Position numbers and translations under genes: made by a program. DNA of 26,187 nt, taken from the NCBI GenBank assembly GCA_964498065.1, contig CAZCFZ010000053.1, positions 1-26,187 of the forward strand, given 5' to 3'. Of the stretch, positions 1 to 7,881 are shown one piece after another; positions within the stretch are counted from its first letter, which is position 1, and the number at the start of each line of letters is the position of its first letter. The notes below the pieces were generated by a model. The model did no database searches. It was not told the DNA's origin and saw only the letters and a list, made by a program, of their open reading frames with translations. Source of the DNA: FEN-1297 sp964498065 (GTDB lineage Bacteria; Bacteroidota; Ignavibacteria; Ignavibacteriales; Ignavibacteriaceae).

Positions 1-719
1 AAGGTTAGCCTTCTGGATACATTTATAAATGATCTTGCATTAATTAAAAATATCGTTTGCGAAAGCTTTGTTGTGAATCCTGTAGACGGTTGATAAGAGA
101 CTGATGGAAATATTAGACTAGCTCCGGCATCAAGCATAATATCACCTGTTAACCTAGTTAGTAATCCGGCATTTATTCCAAATTGACTTGCATCTCCTGT
201 TTGAGGGTTTAATCCGACATTGTCAATTTCATGTTGGGTAGCCGCATAAGCTATTCCGAAACCAAAGGTTGATGAACCGTATCTATAAGAAGCCAAAGCT
301 TCAAAATTATTGTTTAGAGATACAACTCCGCTTATTCCCGGCATATTATTAATCCTCTGAACCAAGCCGTACGGGTCTAAAGTACTAATAGATACAAACT
401 GGTTGTTGGTGTTAACTGTTACAAGCGCACCTAAAGTAAATCTGGAATTAAGCCTCGCATTTAAACCGGCAAACTGTCCACTGCTTTGGTCGCCGAAAGA
501 AGTTCCTGCATTGGAGCCGATATCTCCCCAAAGGAAATTATAATAGTCCGATGCCCATGCCGGATTTAACTTGATAAATTCCGGATCGATTATGTAAGGA
601 TTATTCCCCATAGAATAAATACGTGCCTGTCCGCCTGTTCTTTGAATATCCTGCGCATTAACAGAGGTTAATGTAATTAAGAATATTAAGAAAAATATTA
701 TGGACACAATTCTATTCAT
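1..719 (-). CDS. Outer-membrane beta-barrel-like protein, C-terminus cut by window edge
   Basis: The reading frame is open from an ATG at 719 to the window edge, giving 239 codons with no stop. The first 23 residues (MNRIVSIIFFLIFLITLTSVNA) form a Sec signal peptide with likely cleavage before QDIQRTGG. The mature part is rich in Gly, Asn, Ser and aromatic residues in alternating patterns, with phrases such as IKLNPAWASDY and FGFGIAYAA. This is typical of outer-membrane beta-barrel proteins of Bacteroidota/Ignavibacteria, loosely like the PorV/PorP or UPF0164 type. The gene lies downstream of the terminator that closes the cytochrome operon, so it probably has its own promoter between 720 and 910. 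I cannot name its function. Confidence 0.75.
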   Translation of the reverse strand, partial: MNRIVSIIFFLIFLITLTSVNAQDIQRTGGQARIYSMGNNPYIIDPEFIKLNPAWASDYYNFLWGDIGSNAGTSFGDQSSGQFAGLNARLNSRFTLGALVTVNTNNQFVSISTLDPYGLVQRINNMPGISGVVSLNNNFEALASYRYGSSTFGFGIAYAATQHEIDNVGLNPQTGDASQFGINAGLLTRLTGDIMLDAGASLIFPSVSYQPSTGFTTKLSQTIFLINARSFINVSRRLT

Positions 720-910
720 ATTTTTACCTCACCTTGGTTGTTATTGTAAAAAATTACTAACCGCAATAAAACTATCGTATATCATATTAAAAATCAATCT
801 AATTGTTTAAAAAGCAATTAGATATACGGTCGGGCAATAAATGAATAATCAGCTTAATTAAATATGAAAATTAACTTACGGACAAAAAAATAATTTTTAT
901 GCGTCTATCA

Positions 911-941
911 TGTAAATAAAAAAACCGGGATTAACCCGGTT
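911..941 (-). terminator. Rho-independent terminator of the cytochrome/TPR operon
   Basis: A perfect 7-bp stem (AACCGGG at 923-929, CCCGGTT at 935-941) encloses a 5-base loop. On the minus strand it is followed directly by a T-rich run, complementary to the A-run at 914-922. It lies 26 bases past the stop of the TPR gene ending at 967. Confidence 0.85.
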
Positions 942-966
942 CTTAAATAATAAATTTGTTTAACGA

Positions 967-1572
967 TTATATCTGACTCAATGTCTTTTTAGCCAATTCG
1001 CCCATTTTGGTCCTGGGATGACCTTTAGCCAGCTTAGTCCATATTTCTTTAGCTTTTTCCTTATTCCCGCTGCTGAAAGCAACTGCACCTAAATTATAAT
1101 ATGCTTCAAGGCTGTTTTTATCAATTGAGATTATCCGTTTAAGTAATTCTTCTGCTTTTGTAAAATTTCTGCTTATATAGTTTATACGGGCTTCAGAATA
1201 TAATATATCGATTCTTTTAGGATCAACTTTTAAAATTTTATCGAAATAATTTAACGCTTCTTTCATCTGGTGAGCAGCTTCTAAAAATTTAGCATAGCGT
1301 TTAATCTTCAGAGTATCATTGGGGGATTTTTCAACTTCCTCTTTCAGCATTTCCATCTTCTTCATTACACTTGCCATTACGTTTTCTTTATCCGGCTGGT
1401 TTCCAGGCATTCCAAGGCTTTTATGAAGACTATCATTAGGCATTTGCTTATTTGTTATATCATTTGGTATACTTGTCGAAGTGGAAGTGTTACGGCTGGA
1501 TACAATCCAAAAGACAACTACTGCTAAAATCAGCCCAAACCCGTATATAAAAACAGGTTTAATATTTTTCAT
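967..1572 (-). CDS. Membrane-anchored TPR protein (paralogue of the next gene upstream)
   Basis: A 201-residue protein. Residues 8-25 form one hydrophobic helix after the basic MKNIK start. They are followed by a Ser/Thr-rich linker and then about three tetratricopeptide (TPR) repeats at roughly 86-118, 120-153 and 154-187; EAYYNLGAVAFSSGNKEKA is the clearest. The likely layout is a single anchor in the inner membrane with the TPRs in the periplasm. It is a clear paralogue of the 1791-2411 protein: both share DITN(K/Q)QMPNDS(L/I)H(K/R)SL just after the anchor and PNDTLKI before the TPRs. The start is supported by an AGGAGA ribosome site. It is the last gene before the terminator of the cytochrome operon. 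TPR proteins such as NrfG and CcmH/CcmI bind apocytochromes during haem attachment, and this could be a similar helper. That role is inferred only from context. Confidence 0.85.
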   Translation of the reverse strand: MKNIKPVFIYGFGLILAVVVFWIVSSRNTSTSTSIPNDITNKQMPNDSLHKSLGMPGNQPDKENVMASVMKKMEMLKEEVEKSPNDTLKIKRYAKFLEAAHQMKEALNYFDKILKVDPKRIDILYSEARINYISRNFTKAEELLKRIISIDKNSLEAYYNLGAVAFSSGNKEKAKEIWTKLAKGHPRTKMGELAKKTLSQI

Positions 1573-1790
1573 TTAATTCTCCTCGCTTTAAAATATGTTT
1601 TTCAATTCAAGCAGATTTTATACCAATAAAAATCTTCATTTCAAACTTAAAAAAGATCAAATTTTAACCTAAAAGAGGAATAATTTTAACGAAGATTTCG
1701 AAAATGCAAAATATTTCAATTAAACTTCTCAAAGATAGGAATAAAACTTAGAAAGGATTTAACAGAAATAAGATTTTCTAAAGAAGTATT

Positions 1791-2411
1791 TTATAGTCTT
1801 TGGATCGATTCTCTTGCTTTTTGTGCAACCGATGAAGCAGGAAAGTTATTTACAATCTTTGACCATAATTGACGTGCTTTTGCTCTATCTCCTTTTGTTG
1901 CATATACAGCGCCTAAATTGTACATAGCTTCAACATTGTTTTTATCGATATTTAAAATTTTGTTCAAGCAACTCTCAGCCTCATCAAAATTCTTATCATT
2001 ATAATAAATAAAAACCAGTGAGGTTAAAATGTCGATTCTTTTAGGATCTTTTTTAAGAATCTTATTATAATAATAAATTGCCTGGTCTTTTTGATGAGCC
2101 TCGTTTAAAAAGTCGGCATATTCTCTGATTTTTAATGTATCATTTGGATGCTTTTTAACATCTTTTTTTAATTCATTCATATGCTGCATAATACTGTTCA
2201 TTACATTATCTTTGGAGGGTTTTTCAGCTAAGGGATTCGTCAAACTCCTATGGATTGAATCATTCGGCATTTGCTGATTTGTAATATCCCCCGGCGGTGC
2301 CGTCATTGATGAAGTCGATGTATTTTTATCATTCGGTGAAATTAAGTAAAAAAGGATTATACAAATTATAATTCCAGCTAAATAAATATACAGAGGCTTA
2401 ATCTTTTTCAT
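1791..2411 (-). CDS. Membrane-anchored TPR protein (paralogue of the gene downstream)
   Basis: A 206-residue protein with the same layout as the 967-1572 product: a basic N-terminus, a hydrophobic anchor at about 8-25, a low-complexity linker, the shared DITNQQMPNDSIHRSL segment at 42-57, and TPR repeats over about 92-190 (best seen in VEAMYNLGAVYATKGDRAKA). A GGAG ribosome site precedes the ATG. It lies 71 bases after the outer-membrane barrel gene and 218 bases before its paralogue, so the pair looks like an old tandem duplication. The TPR part is expected in the periplasm, where it could dock cytochromes or the barrel during assembly. The binding partner is unknown and the function is inferred from position. 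Confidence 0.85.
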   Translation of the reverse strand: MKKIKPLYIYLAGIIICIILFYLISPNDKNTSTSSMTAPPGDITNQQMPNDSIHRSLTNPLAEKPSKDNVMNSIMQHMNELKKDVKKHPNDTLKIREYADFLNEAHQKDQAIYYYNKILKKDPKRIDILTSLVFIYYNDKNFDEAESCLNKILNIDKNNVEAMYNLGAVYATKGDRAKARQLWSKIVNNFPASSVAQKARESIQRL

Positions 2412-2482
2412 TTAAATGCTCCGGTTAATAAACTAATCAAACATATTATTGATTCTATTTTCAAAATGTTAAAATAACAATA

Positions 2483-4111
2483 TTAAAATCTATAATTAAT
2501 TCCGCACATAAATCTACCGTATGTAGTTTTTCCTTCAAATTCTCCTTCGTAATAAAAATTAAAAAATATTTGGCTTATCAGTTTAGTGGAAATTTGTACC
2601 GATGCAATCTTTTGATCGAGATAATTGGGTACACTTGTAAAACTGTAATGCAATTTTGAAATACCGGCGGATATACTTGTAAAGTTTATCGGAATATATT
2701 TGGTTAAAGTAATGCCGTATACTAAACCGGTAAGATAGCTGCTGAACATTCTGTTGAATGAAAGCGAAAGCGAAATATCAAACAGGGGAATTTCCGATTG
2801 AGTTAAAGAAATATTAATATTTCTGGAAGGCTTAACATCGCCTTTTTGATAGCTGTACCCTCCTCCCAAATTTATAAACGTTTCTGAAAACGGCCTGATG
2901 AAAAAGCTTAAACGATATCCCTGTCTGATTAGATTCTGGAATAGACTGTCATATAAACTTTTAAAAGTTTGATAATAAATGACACTCCTTCGTGCATCAT
3001 AAGATAAATTTATTGTTAACGGTCTTATTGGTGTATATTGAGTTGAAATATAAAGGCTCGTTAAAGAAAAATCATTTTTAGCTGTATTGTTTTGAAGTTT
3101 AAAAAGATCGACTTCCGACGATAAAAAGAAATAAAGATTATTTATTATATTATTATTGTGTTGAAAATAAAGAAATCTTCTGTCCGTTTTACCGTGATTG
3201 GATTGTTGAAAAGCTCCGATTGTAGTTTGCATTTGTCGATGATTCAAAGTATCGGATCTGTTAATATATGCGCCGTATTCCAACAAATTTGAATTTAGGC
3301 CCATATGCAAAAAGTCAGGCCTTGAACCTACAACGCCGCCGAAAGCAAAATTTCCGAAACCTTTTTCAATTTGTAAGCCGTCAACAGGGCCTACACTTGA
3401 AATATTATTATTCATATGCCTTCCAAGCCAGACGTTAAATTTATTTACTTTGTAGCCTAATGATAAATCGTAAACCTTAACATTATTAAACACATTTGAT
3501 TTTATACTGCCCCATTCCGAAGTTAAATAAGAAAAGTTCATATAATTAGAGAAATAAAAAGGTGTTCCTCCAATATTTTCAGCATTCATATTCAGCGAAT
3601 ACCACCAGCTCTGAGTCGGAACGCTATTTTCATAGTTGGCAAATCCGGAAAAAGAATTTGCTGTAAAGCTGCCGTAAAAATTAGATCGGCGGGAGGGAAT
3701 ATTAAATTTGTCTTTTTTGATTTTCTGTTGCTTTATATCTTTAACTAAATTTGTATCCTTTTCATCGCCTGCTTTTTCTATTGCTAAAGTTTTTTCGTCA
3801 TTATGCCTGGCCCAGACATAAACTTCATCGCCTATTTTTAAATTTAAGTCGCTTATTTTTCTACCCGAACATGAACCCGAAGATAAAAACTGTATAACCA
3901 TAACGGGAACAAACTTTCTTTTATAAAAATAAAAAGCTGTGTCCCCTGCCGATATACCTTCTGTATTTTCAAATCTAAGGTAAATATTCTGCGATGTTAT
4001 AAAAGAAATTTTACCTTGTTTTTTGCTTACATAGGTTTTTGCCAGAGACATTTTCAACGAAAATGTCAGTAATAAAATAAAAAAAAGTATTTTCATAATA
4101 ATCTTATACAT
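2483..4111 (-). CDS. Outer-membrane beta-barrel protein, candidate porin of a porin-cytochrome conduit
   Basis: From the ATG at 4111 the product is 542 residues. A signal peptide covers 1-24 (MYKIIMKILFFILLLTFSLK then MSLA). A small beta-rich domain of about 25-102 contains GISAGDTAFYFYKRKFVPV and KIGDEVYVWARH and may be SH3-like. A charged, Lys-rich linker runs to about 145. The remaining ~395 residues show alternating aromatic/polar strands and end in GRFMCGINYRF; a terminal Phe is the usual beta-barrel assembly signal. An in-frame TTG at 4126 and ATG at 4096 are alternative starts; 4111 has a GGAA nine bases upstream. The gene begins 23 bases after the 28-haem cytochrome gene, so the two are very probably co-transcribed. 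This context suggests an outer-membrane sleeve for the cytochromes, comparable to MtrB or OmbB by role but not visibly by sequence (no MtrB-type N-terminal CxxC). Confidence 0.8.
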   Translation of the reverse strand: MYKIIMKILFFILLLTFSLKMSLAKTYVSKKQGKISFITSQNIYLRFENTEGISAGDTAFYFYKRKFVPVMVIQFLSSGSCSGRKISDLNLKIGDEVYVWARHNDEKTLAIEKAGDEKDTNLVKDIKQQKIKKDKFNIPSRRSNFYGSFTANSFSGFANYENSVPTQSWWYSLNMNAENIGGTPFYFSNYMNFSYLTSEWGSIKSNVFNNVKVYDLSLGYKVNKFNVWLGRHMNNNISSVGPVDGLQIEKGFGNFAFGGVVGSRPDFLHMGLNSNLLEYGAYINRSDTLNHRQMQTTIGAFQQSNHGKTDRRFLYFQHNNNIINNLYFFLSSEVDLFKLQNNTAKNDFSLTSLYISTQYTPIRPLTINLSYDARRSVIYYQTFKSLYDSLFQNLIRQGYRLSFFIRPFSETFINLGGGYSYQKGDVKPSRNINISLTQSEIPLFDISLSLSFNRMFSSYLTGLVYGITLTKYIPINFTSISAGISKLHYSFTSVPNYLDQKIASVQISTKLISQIFFNFYYEGEFEGKTTYGRFMCGINYRF

Positions 4112-4134
4112 TAACACAGATTCCAAATTTTAAT

Positions 4135-6189
4135 TTAATCACCGCTGCCGGTTTTATGGCAGTTATAACAATCCTCGTCCTGATGATGAGCATCTTTATG
4201 ACACACTGCATTACATGAATGAATTGCAAAATTAGAAATTGTCTGATGACAATTTGCGCATGCCGTGTTATGGCTTCCTGTAAGCGGGAAATACGATGTA
4301 TGATAAAATGTAGAAGGTGTCCACGCAGTTGTTGTATGGCACTGAGTACAATCTGTTGGATATCCGGCCGATTGATGGGGCGGATTTGTTGTATTATTAT
4401 AATCAGCTGTATGGCAAGCATAGCAAGTGGTCGGCGGCGGAGTTGTATAACCCGTTGTATGACATGATTGACACGAAACGCTTGTATGAGCACCTGTTAA
4501 TGGAAATCCCGTTGTACTATGATCAAATGTTGCCCCGGTCCAATCTGTTGTTGAATGACATTGAGAACAATCATGCGGAAATCCTTGAGTACTGTGCGGC
4601 GGATTTGTTGTATTTGCATAATCCTGACTATGACAAGAATAACAGTCCGTTGTTAAGCCAGTTACTGTTCCTTTATGGCAGGATGAACAATCCAAAGATA
4701 CATGTGCGCCTGTTAGTGTAAATCCTGTAGTCGCATGATTAAATGTTGATTGCGTCCAGTTTGTTGTAGCATGGCAATCCTGGCATGTTTGCGGTAAACC
4801 GGCTGCTGTATGACTTGGATTGGTAGTATTTTGATACGTCGGTTGATGACAGCCATAGCACGTAGTTGGAGGAGGAGTTGTATAGCCGGATGTATGGCAT
4901 GAATTACAGGTTGTTGTTGTATGAGCCCCAGTCAGCGCGAAACCCGTTGTACTATGATCAAAGTTTGCACTACCCCAATTTGTTGTTGAATGACATTGTG
5001 AACAATCATGTGAAAATCCTTGAGCTGAATGATTAGGATCCGTTGTTCCGGCATAATCCTTACTATGGCACGAATAGCAATCACTCGGAGTATTTGTATA
5101 ACCTGCAGTATGACAGGATTGACAAGAAACCGAAGCGTGCGCACCTGTTAATGCAAAGCCTGTAGTACTATGATCAAAATTAGCATCTCCCCAGCTTGTA
5201 GTCGAATGACACTGAGAACAATCATGCGGAAATCCTTGTGCAACATGATTAGGATCTGTTGTGGCAGCATAATCTTTACTGTGACATGAGTAGCAGTCGG
5301 TTGGTGTATTTGTATAACCGGCAGTATGGCATGATTGACAGGAAACCGAAGCATGCGCACCGGTTAAGGGAAATCCCGTTGTGTTATGATTAAATGTCGC
5401 TTGAGTAAAGCTGTAAATATTATGGCAATCTTGACAAGTAGTTGGGAATTTCGCTTGAACATGATCGGGATTTTTTGCCGCTAAATACTGCTGCTTATGG
5501 CAGGGATAACAATCTGTTGTTAATCCTTTAAAGTTTGTACCGGGTGCGTGGCAGCTGAAACAATCTGCAATATTATGACCCCCAACCAAAGGGAAAAAAC
5601 TATGATTGAAATTAGATGCACCCCAGGTAAAACTTGTCATACTATGACAGTCTAAACAGTTCGTTGAAAAATTTGATTGAACATGATTAGGCGCTGTTGT
5701 TGCATAATATTGTTTTGCATGACAACTAAAACACGAAACACTTTGCGGGGGGAAATATAAATTCTCATAGCCGGAATGACAGCTGCGGCAATCGACATTT
5801 AAATGAACTCCAACAAGCGGGAAACGGCTGTTCTGATGTATTTGAATTATGTTTGCAACTATCCATGTATTAGTTGTATGGCATTTTTCGCAGTTCGGTC
5901 CAAGAGAATTTTGATGAACATCTTTATGACAAGAAATACATTCGGTTTTTACTTCAGAAAAGATTAAACTTTTATGACAAGATTGACAATCAACTTCGGC
6001 ATGTTCCCCGGTTAACTTAAATGAAGTTTCCTTATTATGATCAAACTTTATATGCTTGGGTATAGTCTTCCAATTCGAGGATTCATGACAATAAGCGCAG
6101 TCAATTTTCAAATCCTTCCCGTGCGGCGACTGCGGGAATATATTGACGGTTATTGCTAGCAAAAATATTATGAATGACAGGAAGCGCAT
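4135..6189 (-). CDS. 28-haem modular c-type cytochrome
   Basis: A 684-residue protein with a Sec signal peptide (about 1-20, ending in NIFPQ). It contains 27 CxxCH motifs and one CxxxCH (CNAVCH, about 659-664), so up to 28 covalent haems. After a first haem at C31 come eight consecutive three-haem modules (about 57-122, 123-198, 199-272, 273-344, 345-416, 417-489, 490-561, 562-633) and a short three-haem tail. Each standard module of ~72 residues reads FxLTGAH..V.C..CH, then C..CH, NPxH, C..CH and F(N/D)H..TG. The three extra histidines per module are obvious candidates for distal ligands of bis-His haems. Modules four and five match at 65 of 72 residues. The start overlaps the 20-haem gene by 22 bases and the barrel gene follows at once. 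The protein should be periplasmic or threaded through the barrel and act as a long electron wire. No catalytic domain is seen. Confidence 0.93.
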   Translation of the reverse strand: MRFLSFIIFLLAITVNIFPQSPHGKDLKIDCAYCHESSNWKTIPKHIKFDHNKETSFKLTGEHAEVDCQSCHKSLIFSEVKTECISCHKDVHQNSLGPNCEKCHTTNTWIVANIIQIHQNSRFPLVGVHLNVDCRSCHSGYENLYFPPQSVSCFSCHAKQYYATTAPNHVQSNFSTNCLDCHSMTSFTWGASNFNHSFFPLVGGHNIADCFSCHAPGTNFKGLTTDCYPCHKQQYLAAKNPDHVQAKFPTTCQDCHNIYSFTQATFNHNTTGFPLTGAHASVSCQSCHTAGYTNTPTDCYSCHSKDYAATTDPNHVAQGFPHDCSQCHSTTSWGDANFDHSTTGFALTGAHASVSCQSCHTAGYTNTPSDCYSCHSKDYAGTTDPNHSAQGFSHDCSQCHSTTNWGSANFDHSTTGFALTGAHTTTTCNSCHTSGYTTPPPTTCYGCHQPTYQNTTNPSHTAAGLPQTCQDCHATTNWTQSTFNHATTGFTLTGAHVSLDCSSCHKGTVTGLTTDCYSCHSQDYANTTNPPHSTQGFPHDCSQCHSTTDWTGATFDHSTTGFPLTGAHTSVSCQSCHTTGYTTPPPTTCYACHTADYNNTTNPPHQSAGYPTDCTQCHTTTAWTPSTFYHTSYFPLTGSHNTACANCHQTISNFAIHSCNAVCHKDAHHQDEDCYNCHKTGSGD
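4291..6021 (-). repeat. Eight tandem ~216-bp coding repeats, three haem sites each
   Basis: This in-gene array encodes residues 57-633 of the 28-haem cytochrome. The unit is 66-76 codons, mostly 72. The two closest copies, at 5158-5373 and 4942-5157, give 65/72 identical residues. In an 80-base stretch compared by eye they differ at 15 positions, many of them silent, so the duplication is not recent and the protein sequence has been held by selection. Confidence 0.85.
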
Positions 6190-7766
6190 TTAAAATCTCT
6201 TAATTTGTATTTTATAAATTCATTTCCGTTTTCCGTAACCTTCCTATGACACGATGAACATAATAGTTTTTCGTGTGCACCTTTCAAAGGAAACGCCGTT
6301 TTTTCATGATCAAAATTCACAGGTTTCCAATTATTAAAACCGTGGCAGTTTTCGCAAACAGGTTTATTTCCTTTTTGTTCGGAATCGAACTGTCCGAAAT
6401 GAATATCTTTATGACATGACTGACAATCCGATTTAATTGAAGCAAATTTAAATTTATTTTCCAAGGTTTTACTCTCATGGCAGTCATTACATTTAACTGT
6501 TTTATGTTTTCCTTCAAGTATAAACTTTGTAAGATCATGATTAAAGGAAATGATACTCCAGTCTTTAGTATTATGGCAAGATGTACAATTATTATCAGGC
6601 ATAAATTTTTCCTTTATTTCAGTACCATGAACATTCTTATGGCAGTCTATACATTTTAATCCGATATTTTTGAAATGCCACTGCTTAACTTTTTCTTTAT
6701 AATGACACGATTGACACGGAACAGCTAAATGCGCACCTGTCAATTCAAATTTAATTTTGTTATGATCTGCGATTGTGAAAATTGTAACTTTAAAACTTTC
6801 GACAGTATGACAATCCTTGCAGTCTCTTACAACATGGTTCGTCGTAAATTCACCGAAATGTGCATCTTTATGACAGTCGGTACATTTTGCAAACATCGGT
6901 TTTGAAAGCAAATTATTTCCATGACAACCGGAACATTTAACAGTTGCATGAGCGCCTCTTAACGGAAATTTTGTTTTATCATGATTAAAAGAATTCCTGT
7001 TTATTATTTTAAATGAATTATCATTATGACAGCTTGCACAATTCTTTCCAAACTTTCCTTTATGCACATCCCGGTGACAGGGTGTGCAGTTTGCAAATTC
7101 AAGTCTTGTAAATTTTTGAAATTCTTTCCCATTTAACTTTTCTTTAATATGGCACTTAATGCATTCTACTTTTTTATGAGCGCCTGTTAATTTGAATTTT
7201 GTGCTGTCATGATTAAAGAATACCGCCGGCTTAAATTTAACCGAATTATGACACGAGCCGCAGTTGGTTCCTAACGTATTTTGATGAACATCCTCATGGC
7301 AACTGACGCACTTTGTGCTTAAGCCTAAAAAAGTATTTTTCCTTTTCTCAAATAATTTATTTGTAATGAACTTAGTTTGATGACATTCCGAACATTTTAT
7401 TTTAGAATGTTTACCTTCAAGTTTAAATCCGGTCAGTTCGTGATTAAAACTTTTCTGATCAAAATGAATTATCTGGAAATCACGGCCATGATGTTCGCTA
7501 TGACAATTCCAGCATTTTTTATTCTTCACTTCGCTGCTTGCATGATATCCGATTCCCTCGGACATTAATTGTTTTATTTCGGTATGGCAGTCCAAACATT
7601 TTGAAACCAGTACACTCTTGCCAAGCTCATGGCATTTGGTACAATTGCTCAATCCTTCAAGCTTAGCATGAGCGGTTGTTAAATCTCCCGGCGATATTTG
7701 TGAAAATGCGAGCGAAGGAAATAAAATTGTCAAAAGAACAGAAATAAAGAAAAGCTTCCGGATCAT
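6168..7766 (-). CDS. 20-haem c-type cytochrome
   Basis: A 532-residue protein with a signal peptide (about 1-23, ending SLAFSQ) and 20 CxxCH motifs, the last only one residue from the C-terminus (CASCHS). Six copies of F(N/D)H..T.F.L.G.H..V.C..CH (for example FNHDSTKFKLTGAH) show that it is built from the same module type as the 28-haem protein. Here the modules are more diverged and Lys-rich, with KDVH/KDIH spacers. The ATG at 7766 follows an AAGG ribosome site by 8 bases. It follows the reductase gene at a 115-base gap, and its 3' end overlaps the 28-haem gene by 22 bases, which points to coupled translation and a joint complex. It is predicted to be periplasmic, carrying electrons between the inner-membrane cytochrome b and the 28-haem wire. 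The strong Lys versus Thr/Ser difference between the two suggests different partners or locations. Confidence 0.93.
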   Translation of the reverse strand: MIRKLFFISVLLTILFPSLAFSQISPGDLTTAHAKLEGLSNCTKCHELGKSVLVSKCLDCHTEIKQLMSEGIGYHASSEVKNKKCWNCHSEHHGRDFQIIHFDQKSFNHELTGFKLEGKHSKIKCSECHQTKFITNKLFEKRKNTFLGLSTKCVSCHEDVHQNTLGTNCGSCHNSVKFKPAVFFNHDSTKFKLTGAHKKVECIKCHIKEKLNGKEFQKFTRLEFANCTPCHRDVHKGKFGKNCASCHNDNSFKIINRNSFNHDKTKFPLRGAHATVKCSGCHGNNLLSKPMFAKCTDCHKDAHFGEFTTNHVVRDCKDCHTVESFKVTIFTIADHNKIKFELTGAHLAVPCQSCHYKEKVKQWHFKNIGLKCIDCHKNVHGTEIKEKFMPDNNCTSCHNTKDWSIISFNHDLTKFILEGKHKTVKCNDCHESKTLENKFKFASIKSDCQSCHKDIHFGQFDSEQKGNKPVCENCHGFNNWKPVNFDHEKTAFPLKGAHEKLLCSSCHRKVTENGNEFIKYKLRDFKCASCHS

Positions 7767-7881
7767 ACCGGGCGCCTTTACTTTTTTATTGAAGCAGTCA
7801 ACTTCAAAATCTCCAATAATTTTGCAATGTATCTGTTTATTTAATTCAGTTTTAATCGAATTCCTCTATAAATGATTCGGA

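Noticed and set aside
4112..4126. TTG start at 4126 for the outer-membrane barrel
   Set aside because: It would add five residues with no better signal peptide; ATG at 4111 or 4096 gives a normal Sec signal.
4219..5360. Several open frames on the plus strand and in another minus-strand frame over the cytochrome
   Set aside because: They are low-complexity shadows of the haem repeat codons, repeat at the same 216-base period and have no ribosome site or protein-like composition.
4942..5373. Tandem repeats considered as a CRISPR array
   Set aside because: The units are 216 bases, in frame, coding, and diverged at silent positions; there are no spacers.
6168..6200. The 20-haem protein ending directly after its last haem motif, as a sign of truncation or frameshift with the next gene
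   Set aside because: The next gene has its own good signal peptide and start, so these are two separate exported proteins.
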